Shown piece after piece: positions 7,488 through 17,000 of a stretch of DNA of 27,591 nt (the stretch's first letter is position 1; each line of letters begins with the position of its first letter). Both the position numbers and the translations under genes were made by a program. The notes below the pieces were generated by a model. That model was given only the letters and a program-made list of their open reading frames with translations, had not been told where the DNA came from and searched no databases. Location: NCBI GenBank assembly GCA_036276235.1, contig DATBDZ010000461.1, positions 1-27,591 on the forward strand, given 5' to 3'. The stretch comes from JANWHF01 sp036276235 (lineage in GTDB: Bacteria; Planctomycetota; Phycisphaerae; Tepidisphaerales; Tepidisphaeraceae).

Positions 7488-8277
7488 CACCGTTGCTCCC
7501 GACTGAGGCTGATTGCCGCGCGCGGACAATCGCCGAGTTGATGACGGCGGCTTGATACGCTGCGCCAAAGCCGTTGTCGATGTTGACAACCGAGATGCCC
7601 GGCGAGCAGCTATTGAGCATGCCCAACAATGCCGCCAATCCTCCGAAGCTCGCGCCGTATCCGATGCTTGTGGGAACAGCGATCACCGGTGCCGAAACCA
7701 GGCCGGCCACCACGCTCGGCAGCGCGCCTTCCATCCCAGCAACCACGATGACCACGTGAGCGGATTGCAGCACGGGGACCTGCATAAGGACGCGCTGAAG
7801 CCCGGCAACGCCGACGTCATAGATCTTCGTCGGCGTCTGCCCGAACAATTCGAGCGTTATCGCGGCCTCCTGTGCAACAGGAATATCGCTCGTACCGGCG
7901 GCGACGAGCGCCACCCCGCCGATCCGTGGCGCGTTCGGCTCGCGATCCAGCCACAGCGCGCGGGCGCAGGGGTCATATTGCATCTGCGGAACAAGCTGTT
8001 TTGCCGCTTCAAATTGCTCGGACGTCGCCCGCGTCCCGAGCACGCGCGCGGATTGGGCGGCAAGACTGCGGGCAATCTCCGCGACCTGCTGCGCCGATTT
8101 GCCGGCGCAGTAAATCACTTCGGGATGGCCGCGGCGAAGCACCCGATGATGATCCAGCTTCGCGTGGCCGAGGTCCTCGAACGGAAGAACCCGCAGCGCG
8201 CAAACCGCTTCCTCCACCGTTTGCTGACGGTCTAAAACGCGACTGAGCAGTTGCCGGATCGATTGCTCGTTCAGCAT
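7471..8277 (-). CDS. larB: LarB, pyridinium-3,5-biscarboxylate mononucleotide synthase
   Basis: LarB carboxylates and hydrolyses nicotinate adenine dinucleotide to P2CMN, the first step of the nickel-pincer cofactor. At 268 residues it is of usual size. The C-terminal half is PurE-like: VAAGTSDIPVAQEA (about 125-138), YDVGVAGLQR, VAGMEGALPSVVAG, PTSIGYGASFGG and LNSCSPGISVVNIDNGFG. Cys224 corresponds to the catalytic cysteine that forms a covalent adduct. The start ATG 8277 gives the family N-terminus; a TTG 48 bases further upstream is rejected. It is the first gene of a larB-larE operon, and its upstream region carries a palindromic element. Confidence 0.92.
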   Translation of the reverse strand: MLNEQSIRQLLSRVLDRQQTVEEAVCALRVLPFEDLGHAKLDHHRVLRRGHPEVIYCAGKSAQQVAEIARSLAAQSARVLGTRATSEQFEAAKQLVPQMQYDPCARALWLDREPNAPRIGGVALVAAGTSDIPVAQEAAITLELFGQTPTKIYDVGVAGLQRVLMQVPVLQSAHVVIVVAGMEGALPSVVAGLVSAPVIAVPTSIGYGASFGGLAALLGMLNSCSPGISVVNIDNGFGAAYQAAVINSAIVRARQSASVGSNGDGVDR

Positions 8278-8344
8278 GATCGCCGATCTCAACTTACGGC
8301 GCGCCACAACTGAAACCAACGGCAAAAATGTCGGTGCGCCTTGT

Positions 8345-8462
8345 CCCCTCCTCCGGTACTCCGGGGGAGGGTTTGGGAGGGTTAGGGTGGGGGCCGATTG
8401 GGAAAGACGCTTGTTCTAGACAACCCCCACCCCAGCCCTCCCCCGGAGTACCGGAGGAGGGA
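8345..8462. repeat. Paired-palindrome element, CCCTCCCCCGG-TACT family
   Basis: Left hairpin CCCTCCTCCGG-TACT-CCGGGGGAGGG (8346-8371) and right hairpin CCCTCCCCCGG-AGTA-CCGGAGGAGGG (8436-8461) are mirror images. The outermost arm of each carries a matching T/A change relative to the 5177 copy (CTCC for CCCC), so the change is compensated across the element. The inner arms (GGGTTAGGGTGGGGG / CCCCCACCCC) also pair. The element lies in the divergent gap between larB and the M24 gene. Confidence 0.85.
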
Positions 8463-8533
8463 GAAGTGCAGTGGCCTGAAGGGTGACATACCCCAAAAAT
8501 GTTGGATCGCGCAATGGGCGGCCACGATTTACG

Positions 8534-9742
8534 ATGGTTCACATGAGTTGGAATGATGGCCGCATCGCGATAATCCAAGAGGCGCTGCGGGAGCATGGCC
8601 TGGATGCCATCGTGTGCGCGCTGCCGGCGAACGTGCTGATGCTGAGCGGCTACTGGCCCGTTGTTGGAACCGCCATCGCCGTCGCGACGTCCGACGGCAA
8701 AACCTCGGTACTCGCGCCGCAGGACGAAGTGGAACTGGCGCGGCGTGGCTATGCGCAGCACGTCGCGACGTTCCATGCCGGATCGCTCGAAAGGATAAGC
8801 ACCGCTGCTCAGGCAGCGGAGCAACCATTGGCGGCGATGCTGGGCTCGCTCGATCTTCTGACTGCGCGCATCGGCTTTGAATCCGGCGAATGGCTCGAGC
8901 CTTCGCCCTATGCCTCGCTGCATCTCTACTGCGACGCGATTCCGTCCGTCCTCAAACGCATCGCGCCTCGGGCTAACCCGACCAATGCAGACGCGATGCT
9001 CAGGGAATTGAGGGCCGTCGCCAGTCCCGATGAGATCAATCGAATCCGTGCAAGCTGCTCGATTGCCGCCCAGGCATATCAGCAAGGCGCGGCGGCCTTG
9101 CGAGGCGGTGCCACAGAATCTCAGGCAGCCGCTCACTTTCGCACGCATCTCTATGTCACCGCGCCCCCGGTGATCGACTGTGGGCGAGCAGATGGCTTTG
9201 TCTTCTGCATGTCCGGCCCAAACGCCGCGACGGCTCATGGCGCTTACGCCCGCTCGCGCGGCCGCGCGCTCGCGCCCGGCGATCTCGTGCTGGTGCACTG
9301 CAACTCCTACGTTGATGGCTACTGGACAGACATCACGCGAACGTTTTGCATCGGCTCGCCAAATCCGCAGCAGCATCGGATGTACAGCGCGATCTTTGCC
9401 GCGCGAGATGCGGCGCTGGCGATGATCCGCCCCGGCGCCCGTGCCGCCGACATCGATCGCGCCGCGCGCGACGTGCTGAGCCAACACGGCTTCGGCGATG
9501 CCTTCAAACATTCCACCGGCCACGGCGTCGGCTTCGCCGCGATTGACCACAATGCCATGCCGCGCCTACATCCCAAATCCCCGGATGTGCTTCGCGAGGG
9601 GATGGTCTTCAACGTCGAGCCCGGCATTTATCTGGAGGACCAGGGGATGCGTCACTGCGAGATGGTCGCCGTCACGCATGATGGGTGTGAGCGGCTTACG
9701 CCGTTTCAAGCGGATATCGCATCACTTTCTTTGCTTGGATGA
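8534..9742 (+). CDS. M24-family pita-bread protein (Xaa-Pro aminopeptidase-like)
   Basis: A 402-residue protein with an N-terminal creatinase-type domain (about 8-145) and a C-terminal M24 domain (about 155-402). Four of the five usual di-metal ligands are visible: Asp266 (DGYWTDITRTF), His330 (HSTGHGVGF), Glu362 (NVEPGIY) and Glu376 (RHCEMV). The first Asp, expected 11 residues before Asp266 in an 'iDxG' motif, is replaced: the segment reads LVHCNSYVDG with His255 there. It may therefore be a creatinase-like hydrolase or a mono-metal enzyme rather than a true prolyl aminopeptidase. ATG 8534 is chosen; ATG 8543 and GTG 8483 are alternatives. Its 3' end overlaps the opposing glycosidase gene by 21 bases. 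Confidence 0.85.
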   Translation: MVHMSWNDGRIAIIQEALREHGLDAIVCALPANVLMLSGYWPVVGTAIAVATSDGKTSVLAPQDEVELARRGYAQHVATFHAGSLERISTAAQAAEQPLAAMLGSLDLLTARIGFESGEWLEPSPYASLHLYCDAIPSVLKRIAPRANPTNADAMLRELRAVASPDEINRIRASCSIAAQAYQQGAAALRGGATESQAAAHFRTHLYVTAPPVIDCGRADGFVFCMSGPNAATAHGAYARSRGRALAPGDLVLVHCNSYVDGYWTDITRTFCIGSPNPQQHRMYSAIFAARDAALAMIRPGARAADIDRAARDVLSQHGFGDAFKHSTGHGVGFAAIDHNAMPRLHPKSPDVLREGMVFNVEPGIYLEDQGMRHCEMVAVTHDGCERLTPFQADIASLSLLG

Positions 9743-11146
9743 GCGCGCCGCCGAATGGCTGCTCTGGCCGTTGCCGCCTTGCGGGCGGCCCTTGGCTTCT
9801 CCCATTGCCTTGGCGCGCGAGCCGATGTCGAGGTTCTGCCGGCTGCGCATATGCTGCTTCGCGGTTGGCGCTGCGAGTTCGCGTTGCTGGCGCTGGGGCA
9901 CATTCTCCGAGAACAGCAGCATATCGCGCGACATGCTTTGCAGCGGGAGATGATCGCGCCATTGCGCGATCAATTCTTTGTAGGCGGTGCCGACCTCACG
10001 AATCTTGCGGCGCAGATCGTAAAGGCCCAGTGGATTCACGCGATCGTTTACCTCGCGCAGGGCGGTGTCCCAATCGGTCTGATCCAGAAGCGAATACCAG
10101 GTGAAGCCGAGGATGGGAACGCCGTCCTGTTTCAGCTTCAGCACGTTCGACCATTCCTTCCAGAGCCACGCGGCGGCATCAGCCGCGACTTTGCGATTGG
10201 TCTCGGTGTGCATCACCGGCAGGCGATAACGATCGAAGTACTGCTTGGTGATCACGTAGTACCCGAAAATTTCTCCGGACGGCTGAAACTGTCCCTTCTG
10301 GCCAAACACCTCGTGCTCGTTGGTGATGTAGTAATCGTTCCCCATCACGCAGTGCGGACGAACCGCCATCCCATGATCGAGAAACCAATGGTATTCCTCG
10401 CGGCTCATGCCGTTGTCCATCAGGTATTCGTACATCGCGCCGCGGACATCATTCCCATAGCAGAAATCCAGCGAGAGAAAACGTTTCTCGTTGTAGAAAT
10501 CCGCATTTCGCTGGGAGGTGGGCGAGCTGGCGTGAAAGTATTCGGAGGATTCGCTTTGGATAAACAGCGCCGCGGGCTGAACCTTGAGAATCGCTTCCTC
10601 CGCCAGAATATTGGCGCGGGCCATATGTTTGAGAGCGGTGACAAACGCGCGGTCGGACGTGAGCCGTTCATTCCACCACCCCAGCTCCGCCGAAAAACGG
10701 GCTGCGACGAAGATTTCATTGACGGGTGTGTAACAGCGCACCCACTGGAATCGCCGCGCAAATGCGCCGGCATAATCGGCGAAAAGCTCCGGCCATTCGG
10801 GATTTTGAAAATCTCCGATCCAGTCGGGAACACCAAAGTGACACAGATCGGCAATCGGATTGATCTTCAGCTTGCGCAGCCGCGCGAATGTTTTGTCGGC
10901 GAACTCCCAGTCGTAGCGAAGTGGGCCGACATGCGCTTTGTAATAAGGCGGACCATATCGGATGAACGAAACGCCAATATCCTTGGCCAGCGCCAAATCC
11001 TCCTGCCAGCGACGATAATGATCGGACGCCGCCATCCCATCACGGCGGATGCGCCTTCCGCGCTTATCTACGATGACCGGATAACTGTTTTCGATGCCGG
11101 TGCAAAAGATGAAGTGGCGGGCGGTTGTCGTGTTCTTGTCAGTCAT
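9722..11146 (-). CDS. GH1-like (clan GH-A) glycoside hydrolase
   Basis: A 474-residue TIM-barrel-type enzyme. RYTPVNE-type strand 4 (CYTPVNEIF) supplies the putative acid/base Glu144. MHTETN supplies the putative nucleophile Glu315. The late segments FTWYSLLDQTDWD and NPLGLYDLRRKIREVGTAYKEL match the C-terminal GH1 pattern ('w.SlLDn.eW', 'GL...D...R..K.s...yk'). The Pro after the acid/base Glu and the Asn-Gly after the nucleophile differ from classical GH1 enzymes. No signal peptide is seen, so it is probably cytosolic; the substrate is unknown. The last 70 or so residues (from about 400) are a polar, basic, low-complexity tail. It follows the DUF362 gene by 52 bases on the same strand. Confidence 0.78.
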   Translation of the reverse strand: MTDKNTTTARHFIFCTGIENSYPVIVDKRGRRIRRDGMAASDHYRRWQEDLALAKDIGVSFIRYGPPYYKAHVGPLRYDWEFADKTFARLRKLKINPIADLCHFGVPDWIGDFQNPEWPELFADYAGAFARRFQWVRCYTPVNEIFVAARFSAELGWWNERLTSDRAFVTALKHMARANILAEEAILKVQPAALFIQSESSEYFHASSPTSQRNADFYNEKRFLSLDFCYGNDVRGAMYEYLMDNGMSREEYHWFLDHGMAVRPHCVMGNDYYITNEHEVFGQKGQFQPSGEIFGYYVITKQYFDRYRLPVMHTETNRKVAADAAAWLWKEWSNVLKLKQDGVPILGFTWYSLLDQTDWDTALREVNDRVNPLGLYDLRRKIREVGTAYKELIAQWRDHLPLQSMSRDMLLFSENVPQRQQRELAAPTAKQHMRSRQNLDIGSRAKAMGEAKGRPQGGNGQSSHSAARSSKQRK

Positions 11147-11198
11147 GTCGAGTGGTTGCCCAGGCGTTCACAAAAGAGCGCGCTTACAAAGGAGCGTG

Positions 11199-12605
11199 CT
11201 ACCAAACAGCGGCCTTCCGTGAGCGGTGGCTGGTTGTCGAGAGGTGCTCAATCAGTTTCGCCCCGAGAATTGCCGCGCCGGCTGCCAGGGCAATGGCGCC
11301 GAGCGGCTTGATGATTGTCGCGGCCTTTCGCGGGCCTGTGCCATACTCCAGGTTGTGCATGAATCGCCGCTGATACTGCTGGAGCTTCATCACGGTATTG
11401 CCCGGAATGCTAACGCCCAACCCTTTCTGCAATTGCGGCATGGCGTCGCGCAGCACCGGCGATCCGCCGACGAAATATACGCGCGGGTCGTTCTTGTATT
11501 TCGGCAATGCCGTGTCGTCGAGGACGACGTATGGGCCTTGCTTCAAGTGCTCTTCAAAATCAGGATCTTCAATGGCCCCCATCATGATGGTCGGCGTGCC
11601 GCGGGCGAAGATGACCTCCTCCAGCTCGCCACGCCGCAGCATGCTGTCTACAACGCTTTTCACATGTCCGACGGTTCCCGCAAGCGTCACCCCTTCGCCG
11701 ACCAAAAAATTGATCGGCAGATAGCCGAATCCCTTGTGCGGCTTCCAGGCATCGATCGCGACTTCCTCAATGGTGCGGCCAACATATTGGATCGGCTCCG
11801 CGACCCCGATGCCGCGCTTCACCGCCTCTGGAATGAACTTCAATTCGTGCCAATCATGTTTCAACAATCGGCAGATGCTGACATCCATCGCGACCGGGTC
11901 GCTCGATGCGAGAATGCAGCCGCACCAGTGGGGCAGGTTGGCGATCGGGCCATCCCCCTCACCGGCGATGAGCGCATCGCACACACACAAATGCGGCCGC
12001 GTGATCGACATGATGTCCATAAATTTGCCGAACATCTGCTCGGTGCCGTGATTAGCTTGCCGCCATTCCCGGTTCACCGCTCCCACCCAGTTCTTGAGCG
12101 CGCCGGAGATCGGCTGGATGTGATGGTTCTTTGCCTTGGGGCAATCGATGATCACATCGGCATCAAGCAGCGGCTCAGGGAGCGGCACGCTCCGCAAAAC
12201 CTCTCCATTAGGAATCTCAACCTCGCGCGTCTTGACCGTCCCCAGATCGATCAGCTCGGCCCCTTCCTTTTCGGCGATGGCCGCCATGCCCGTGATCTTC
12301 ATGCAATCAATGGAGTTGAAGAACCCGCCGCTGGATTCGGCAACCTGAACTTGCGCCGCGCCCGCTTCGCGGGCAAGCCTGATGACCGCGCCGACAACGA
12401 GCGGATCGGTCGTGCATCCTTCCTCGGCGGAAAAGTAGACCGTCTGATTCGGCTTGATGAGCACCGTGTCCCCACGCTTCACGAAGCGAGAAATGCCGCC
12501 TAGCAAATCAATCGCTTCGCGCACCAGCGGCAGGACCCGCTCAAGGGAGCGGTGCTTTTCTTTCGTATGAACAATGGCCACTGTGGCAGGCTCTAGCTCA
12601 GGCAT
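11199..12605 (-). CDS. DUF362-domain protein with hydrophobic C-terminal tail
   Basis: A 468-residue DUF362 protein. Family signatures are VLIKPNQTVYFSAEEGCTTD (about 50-70), DPLVVGAVIRLAREAGA, AESSGGF, DADVIIDCPKAKNH, GALKNWVGAVNR and ASSDPVAMD. DUF362 proteins are of uncertain function; many carry a ferredoxin domain, but no CxxCxxCxxxCP motif is present here. Residues about 428-452 (AATIIKPLGAIALAAGAAIL...) are hydrophobic and could anchor the protein to the membrane. ATG 12605 is chosen from the family start, with GGGA upstream. The open frame continues 141 bases further but crosses the neighbour's leader. It is divergent from the LarA homologue and shares its promoter region. Confidence 0.85.
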   Translation of the reverse strand: MPELEPATVAIVHTKEKHRSLERVLPLVREAIDLLGGISRFVKRGDTVLIKPNQTVYFSAEEGCTTDPLVVGAVIRLAREAGAAQVQVAESSGGFFNSIDCMKITGMAAIAEKEGAELIDLGTVKTREVEIPNGEVLRSVPLPEPLLDADVIIDCPKAKNHHIQPISGALKNWVGAVNREWRQANHGTEQMFGKFMDIMSITRPHLCVCDALIAGEGDGPIANLPHWCGCILASSDPVAMDVSICRLLKHDWHELKFIPEAVKRGIGVAEPIQYVGRTIEEVAIDAWKPHKGFGYLPINFLVGEGVTLAGTVGHVKSVVDSMLRRGELEEVIFARGTPTIMMGAIEDPDFEEHLKQGPYVVLDDTALPKYKNDPRVYFVGGSPVLRDAMPQLQKGLGVSIPGNTVMKLQQYQRRFMHNLEYGTGPRKAATIIKPLGAIALAAGAAILGAKLIEHLSTTSHRSRKAAVW

Positions 12606-12744
12606 AGGATTTCCCAGGTCTTTCCAGCACTCTTTCTTGGCTGAAATGAGCCAAATCCACAACGTCCGAAATTTATGGGTTCCCATGCAGTGCTGGCGGG
12701 GGCATGCTGGAGAGGTAAGGTTCTTTTCCCCGGCGAGCCGAGCC
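12606..12744. promoter_or_regulatory. Shared divergent promoter region with three small inverted repeats
   Basis: This 139-base gap must hold the promoters of both the DUF362 gene and the racemase operon. It contains three dyads: TTGGCT-6-AGCCAA (12637-12654), ATGGG-TT-CCCAT (12675-12686), and an enclosing pair CCAGCACT (12624-12631) / AGTGCTGG (12689-12696). These are plausible operator sites for a regulator of both transcripts. No regulator gene is adjacent and no riboswitch was recognised. Confidence 0.4.
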
Positions 12745-14046
12745 ATGAAAATTGATTTCCCCTTTCCCGGTTATGAGCAAATTCAGCCGGTCGATGTGCC
12801 GGATGCAAACTTAATGGGCGTGTTCAGCCCCCGCGCGCTTGCCGACGTCGATGAACAGCGCGTGCTGGCGGAAGGCTTCGCCAGGCCCATCGGCGCGCCG
12901 CGTCTGCGCGATGCGGTCAAGGGAGCCAAATCTGTCTTACTCCTGATCGACGACGGCACGCGCATGACGCCGGTGCCGAAGATTCTCCCTCACCTCTTTG
13001 ATGAGCTGCACGCGGCCGGCATCGCCGATGAGAACATCGAGTTTTTGCAAGCGCCAGGCACTCACCGCCCCATGAAGCCGGATGAGTTGAAAACCAAGCT
13101 CGGAGATTTCCACGGCAAATACAAGGTCCACGAGCATCACTGGAAAGACGCGCAGTCACTGCACGACTTTGGCACCACCCGCGACGGCACCCGCGTCACC
13201 GCCAACAAGCTGCTCACGCAGCGCGATTACGTCGTCGGTGTCGGCTCCATCATTCCCCACCGCGTGAAGGGTTTATCCGGCGGGGCGAAGATCGCTTTCC
13301 CCGGCGTCGCGGGCAAGGAAATGATGGACCGCAACCAGTGGGAAGCCTCAATGCACATGTCGGAAACGGTCATGGGTGTGCCGGAGAATCCGATGCGCCT
13401 CCGCATGGAAGAGGCCGCGCGGATGGCGGGGCTCAAGTACATCGTCAACGTCGTTTACGATATCGATCGTCGCATCGTCGGCTGCTTTTGCGGCGACATC
13501 GTTAAGGCGCATCGCGAAGGGTGCAAGTGCTCGCGCGAAGTCTACGCCGTCCACATGCCGACGCGTTGTGATATTCTGATCATCGATTCGCATTCCGCTG
13601 ATCGCGACTTCTGGCAATCCGCCAAGGGACCGTACGCCGGCACCATGGCGGTGAAGGACGGCGGCTCGATGATCTGCGTCGCGCCGAATCCCGAGGGCGT
13701 CGCCAAAAACCATGAGAATCTGCTGCAGATTGGCTATAAGCCGCACGCGCAGATCGTCGAGATGGTGCAGGCCGGGAAGGTCGATGATTTGGTCGGCGTC
13801 GCCATCCTCGCTGACGTTTGTCAGATCGTTGACAAGACCGACTGCATCATGGTCTCGCCCGGTGTGAAGCCGGAGGAGGCCAAAAAGCTCGGCTTCCGCT
13901 ACGCGCCAACAGCACAGCAGGCGCTGGAGATGGCTCTGGAAAAGCAGGGCCGCAACGCGCGAATCGCCGTGCTGCGGTACGGCGGCCACATTCTTCCGAT
14001 CGTGGATGATGAAGCGTCCGATCGCATTGCAAGTAAAACCAACTAA
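12745..14046 (+). CDS. LarA-family nickel-dependent 2-hydroxyacid racemase/epimerase
   Basis: At 433 residues it has the usual LarA length. Aligned by eye with L. plantarum LarA, most catalytic residues are kept: Asp70 and Arg73 (DDGTRMTP), His107 (GTHRPM), His172 (IIPHRV), Lys182 (GGAKIAFPG), and Gln291 and Lys294 (WQSAKG). The exception is the nickel ligand His200, whose position is Gln198 (DRNQWEAS). LarA enzymes racemise or epimerise 2-hydroxyacids by hydride transfer to the nickel-pincer cofactor, which is bound through the Lys. The substrate cannot be read from sequence. The start is the ATG at 12745, which gives the family N-terminus. It is the first gene of an operon, with the dehydrogenase 15 bases downstream. 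Confidence 0.9.
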   Translation: MKIDFPFPGYEQIQPVDVPDANLMGVFSPRALADVDEQRVLAEGFARPIGAPRLRDAVKGAKSVLLLIDDGTRMTPVPKILPHLFDELHAAGIADENIEFLQAPGTHRPMKPDELKTKLGDFHGKYKVHEHHWKDAQSLHDFGTTRDGTRVTANKLLTQRDYVVGVGSIIPHRVKGLSGGAKIAFPGVAGKEMMDRNQWEASMHMSETVMGVPENPMRLRMEEAARMAGLKYIVNVVYDIDRRIVGCFCGDIVKAHREGCKCSREVYAVHMPTRCDILIIDSHSADRDFWQSAKGPYAGTMAVKDGGSMICVAPNPEGVAKNHENLLQIGYKPHAQIVEMVQAGKVDDLVGVAILADVCQIVDKTDCIMVSPGVKPEEAKKLGFRYAPTAQQALEMALEKQGRNARIAVLRYGGHILPIVDDEASDRIASKTN

Positions 14047-14061
14047 TCATGGAAGATCATC

Positions 14062-17000
14062 ATGTCAGTCAACCTATCTGTGCTTCGAGAACAAAGGGAA
14101 AAGGATCGGTTTGCGCGGCTGCGCGACGATGACTCGCGCACGGCCATCGCAAGCGTTGATGCCGACGCGCTGGCGGCGGAGCTGAAGCCGCGCCTTGCAG
14201 GGGAAGTACGCTTCGACAAGGGCGCTCGCGCGCTCTATTCCACAGACGGCTCGAACTATCGCCAGGTGCCGATCGGCGTTGTTATCCCGCGAAACCTGGA
14301 GGATGTGCAGACCACAATGGCGCTGGCGCGCCGTTTCGGCGCGCCAATCCTCTCGCGCGGCGGGGGCACGAGCCTCGCCGGGCAATGTTGCAATGTCGCG
14401 GTGGTCATGGATTTCTCGAAATACATGCATCGCGTGTTGGAGATCGACGTTGCCAGAAGGCTCGGCCGCGTCGAGCCGGGATGTGTGCTTGATGATCTGC
14501 GCAACGCCGCCAAGAAGCATGGCTTGAATTTCGCACCCGATCCGGAGACGCACAGCCACTGCACTCTCGGCGGGATGCTCGGCAATAACTCCTGCGGCGT
14601 GCATTCACTGATGGCCAAGAACAATGGGATGGGCCTGCGATCCAGCGATAACACCGCCGAGTTGGAAATCCTCACTTACGACGGCGCGCGCTTCAAAGTC
14701 GGCCCGACGCCGCCGGATGAGCTGGAGCGCATCATCCGCGCCGGCGGCCGCCGGGGCGAGATCTATGCCGCTCTCAAAGCGCTCCGTGATAAATACGCCG
14801 ACCAGATTCGATCGCGATTTCCGAAGCTGGACCGTCGCGTGTCGGGCTACAACCTCGACGAGCTGCTGCCGGAAAATAACTTCAACGTCGCCCGCCTGCT
14901 GGTCGGCACCGAGAGCACATGCGTCACAATTCTTCAGGCCACGCTGCATCTGGTTCCAGAGCCAAAGGCGCGAAGCCTGCTGATGCTCGGCTATCCGAGC
15001 ATCTATGACGGGGCGGAACATCTGCTGGAGATTCTGGAATTCAAACCCATTGGGCTGGAGGGGATCGATCATCTGCTCTTCAAGTTTGTCAAAGACAAGG
15101 GTGATGAGAACGCGCAGCTCGCGCTGCTCCCACCCGGGCAAGGCTATCTACTCGTAGAATTTGGCGGAGATTCCAAGGAGGATTCCGATGCACAAGCGCA
15201 GCGCCTCATGGAGCGGCTGACGAAACAGAGCAACCCGCCGCACATGAAGCTCTTCGACGATCCGACGCAGGAGGAGATGATCTGGAAGGTGCGGGAAGGC
15301 AGCCTGGGTTCAACGGCATGGGTGCCGGGCATGCCCGATACGTGGGAAGGCTGGGAGGACTCGGCCGTCCCCGTGCCAAATGTCGCAAACTATCTGCGCG
15401 ATCTGCGCAAGCTGCTCGACCGGTACGACTATCATCCCACCCTTTACGGACATCTGGGTCAGGGGTGCATTCACACGCGGATTCCGTTTGATCTTTACAC
15501 GACTGAAGGTGTTCAAATCTATCGGCATTTCATCGAGGAAGCATCCGACCTGGTCCTCAAGTACGGCGGCTCCTTCTCCGGCGAGCACGGCGACGGCCAA
15601 TCGCGCGGCGAGCTTCTGCCAAAGCTGTTCGGCCCGGAACTGACGCAGGCGTTTCGAGAATTCAAGCGCATCTGGGACCCGCAGTGGAAGATGAATCCGG
15701 GAAAGGTGATCGACGCATATCGCATGGACGAAAACCTGCGGCTGGGCCCAGACTACAACCCGCCGCAGCCAGAAACTTATTTCGCCTATCCGGCCGATCG
15801 ACATTCCTTCGCTCGCGCATCGCTGCGATGCGTGGGCGTCGGCGAATGCCGTCGCGAGGGCGGCGGCACCATGTGCCCCAGCTACATGGCCACCCGCGAA
15901 GAGATGCACTCCACGCGCGGCCGCGCGCGCATGCTCTTCGAGATGATGAACGGCGAAGTGATCGACGAGGGCTGGCGAAGCGAGCATGTCAAAGAATCGC
16001 TGGACCTGTGTCTTTCCTGCAAGGGTTGCAAGGGTGATTGTCCCGTCAATGTGGACATGGCGACGTATAAAGCCGAGTTCCTGGCGCACTATTACGAAGG
16101 GCGTCTGCGTCCGCGACATGCGTACGCATTCGGCTGGATTCACCTGTGGGCAAGGCTCGCATCCCATGCGCCAATGCTCGCCAACTTCTTCACGCAGATG
16201 CCCGGACTGCGCGGCGTCGCAAAATTTCTCGCTGGCATGACGCCCAAGCGATCGATCCCAGCCTTCGCGCCGCAAACGTTTCAGAGCTGGTTCAGGGCGC
16301 GCGAGCCGAAGAATCCGACCGCGCCGCCCGTCGTGCTCTTTCCCGACACGTTCAACAACCATTTCCACCCGGAAATCGCCAAGGCGGCAGTTGAAGTGCT
16401 GGAAGACGCGGGCTTCCATGTCACCGTGCCGATGCAGGATATCTGTTGCGGCCGCCCGCTCTATGATTACGGCTTTCTCAACATGGCCCGCCGCTGGCTG
16501 CTTGATCTGATCGACAAGCTGCGGCCCTCCATTCGCGACAGCGTGCCGATTGTCGTGCTGGAGCCAAGCTGCTGGTCGGTCTTCCGCGATGAGCTGACCA
16601 ACATCCTTCCCAACGACGAGGACGCCAAACGCCTGCAAGGCCTTTGTTTCACGCTGAGCGATTTCATCGACAAAAAGGCGCAGGACTATCACCCGCCGAA
16701 ATTGCATCGCAAGATGTTGCTGCACGGCCACTGCCATCAGAAGGCCCTCGATCGAATCAACGTGCAGCGATTTGGCGAGCTGTTTTACGAAAAGGATTTG
16801 CTCAAGAAGATGGAGCTGGAATTTGACGATCCGCCGACCGGCTGTTGCGGGATGGCGGGGGCATTCGGATTTGAGCCGGCGGATCATTACGCCGTCTCGA
16901 TCGCCTGCGGAGAGCACGTGCTGCTTCCAAAAGTGCGCGACGCATCCGATGAGACGATCATCTGCGCCAACGGCTTCAGTTGTCGCGAGCAGATCAGCCA

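Noticed and set aside
6663..8277. A larC gene near larB and larE.
   Set aside because: No frame in the window shows LarC features.
9755..11311. A 518-codon rightward open frame opposite the GH1 and DUF362 genes.
   Set aside because: It has no recognisable domain and lies antisense to a gene with clear glycosidase motifs; long antisense frames are common in GC-rich DNA.
12574..12744. N-terminal extension of the LarA frame.
   Set aside because: The extension overlaps the DUF362 start and its promoter, and LarA homologues begin at the MKIDFPF-type start at 12745.
12606..12744. Nickel or other riboswitch upstream of the racemase.
   Set aside because: The dyads are short and match no riboswitch core that I know.
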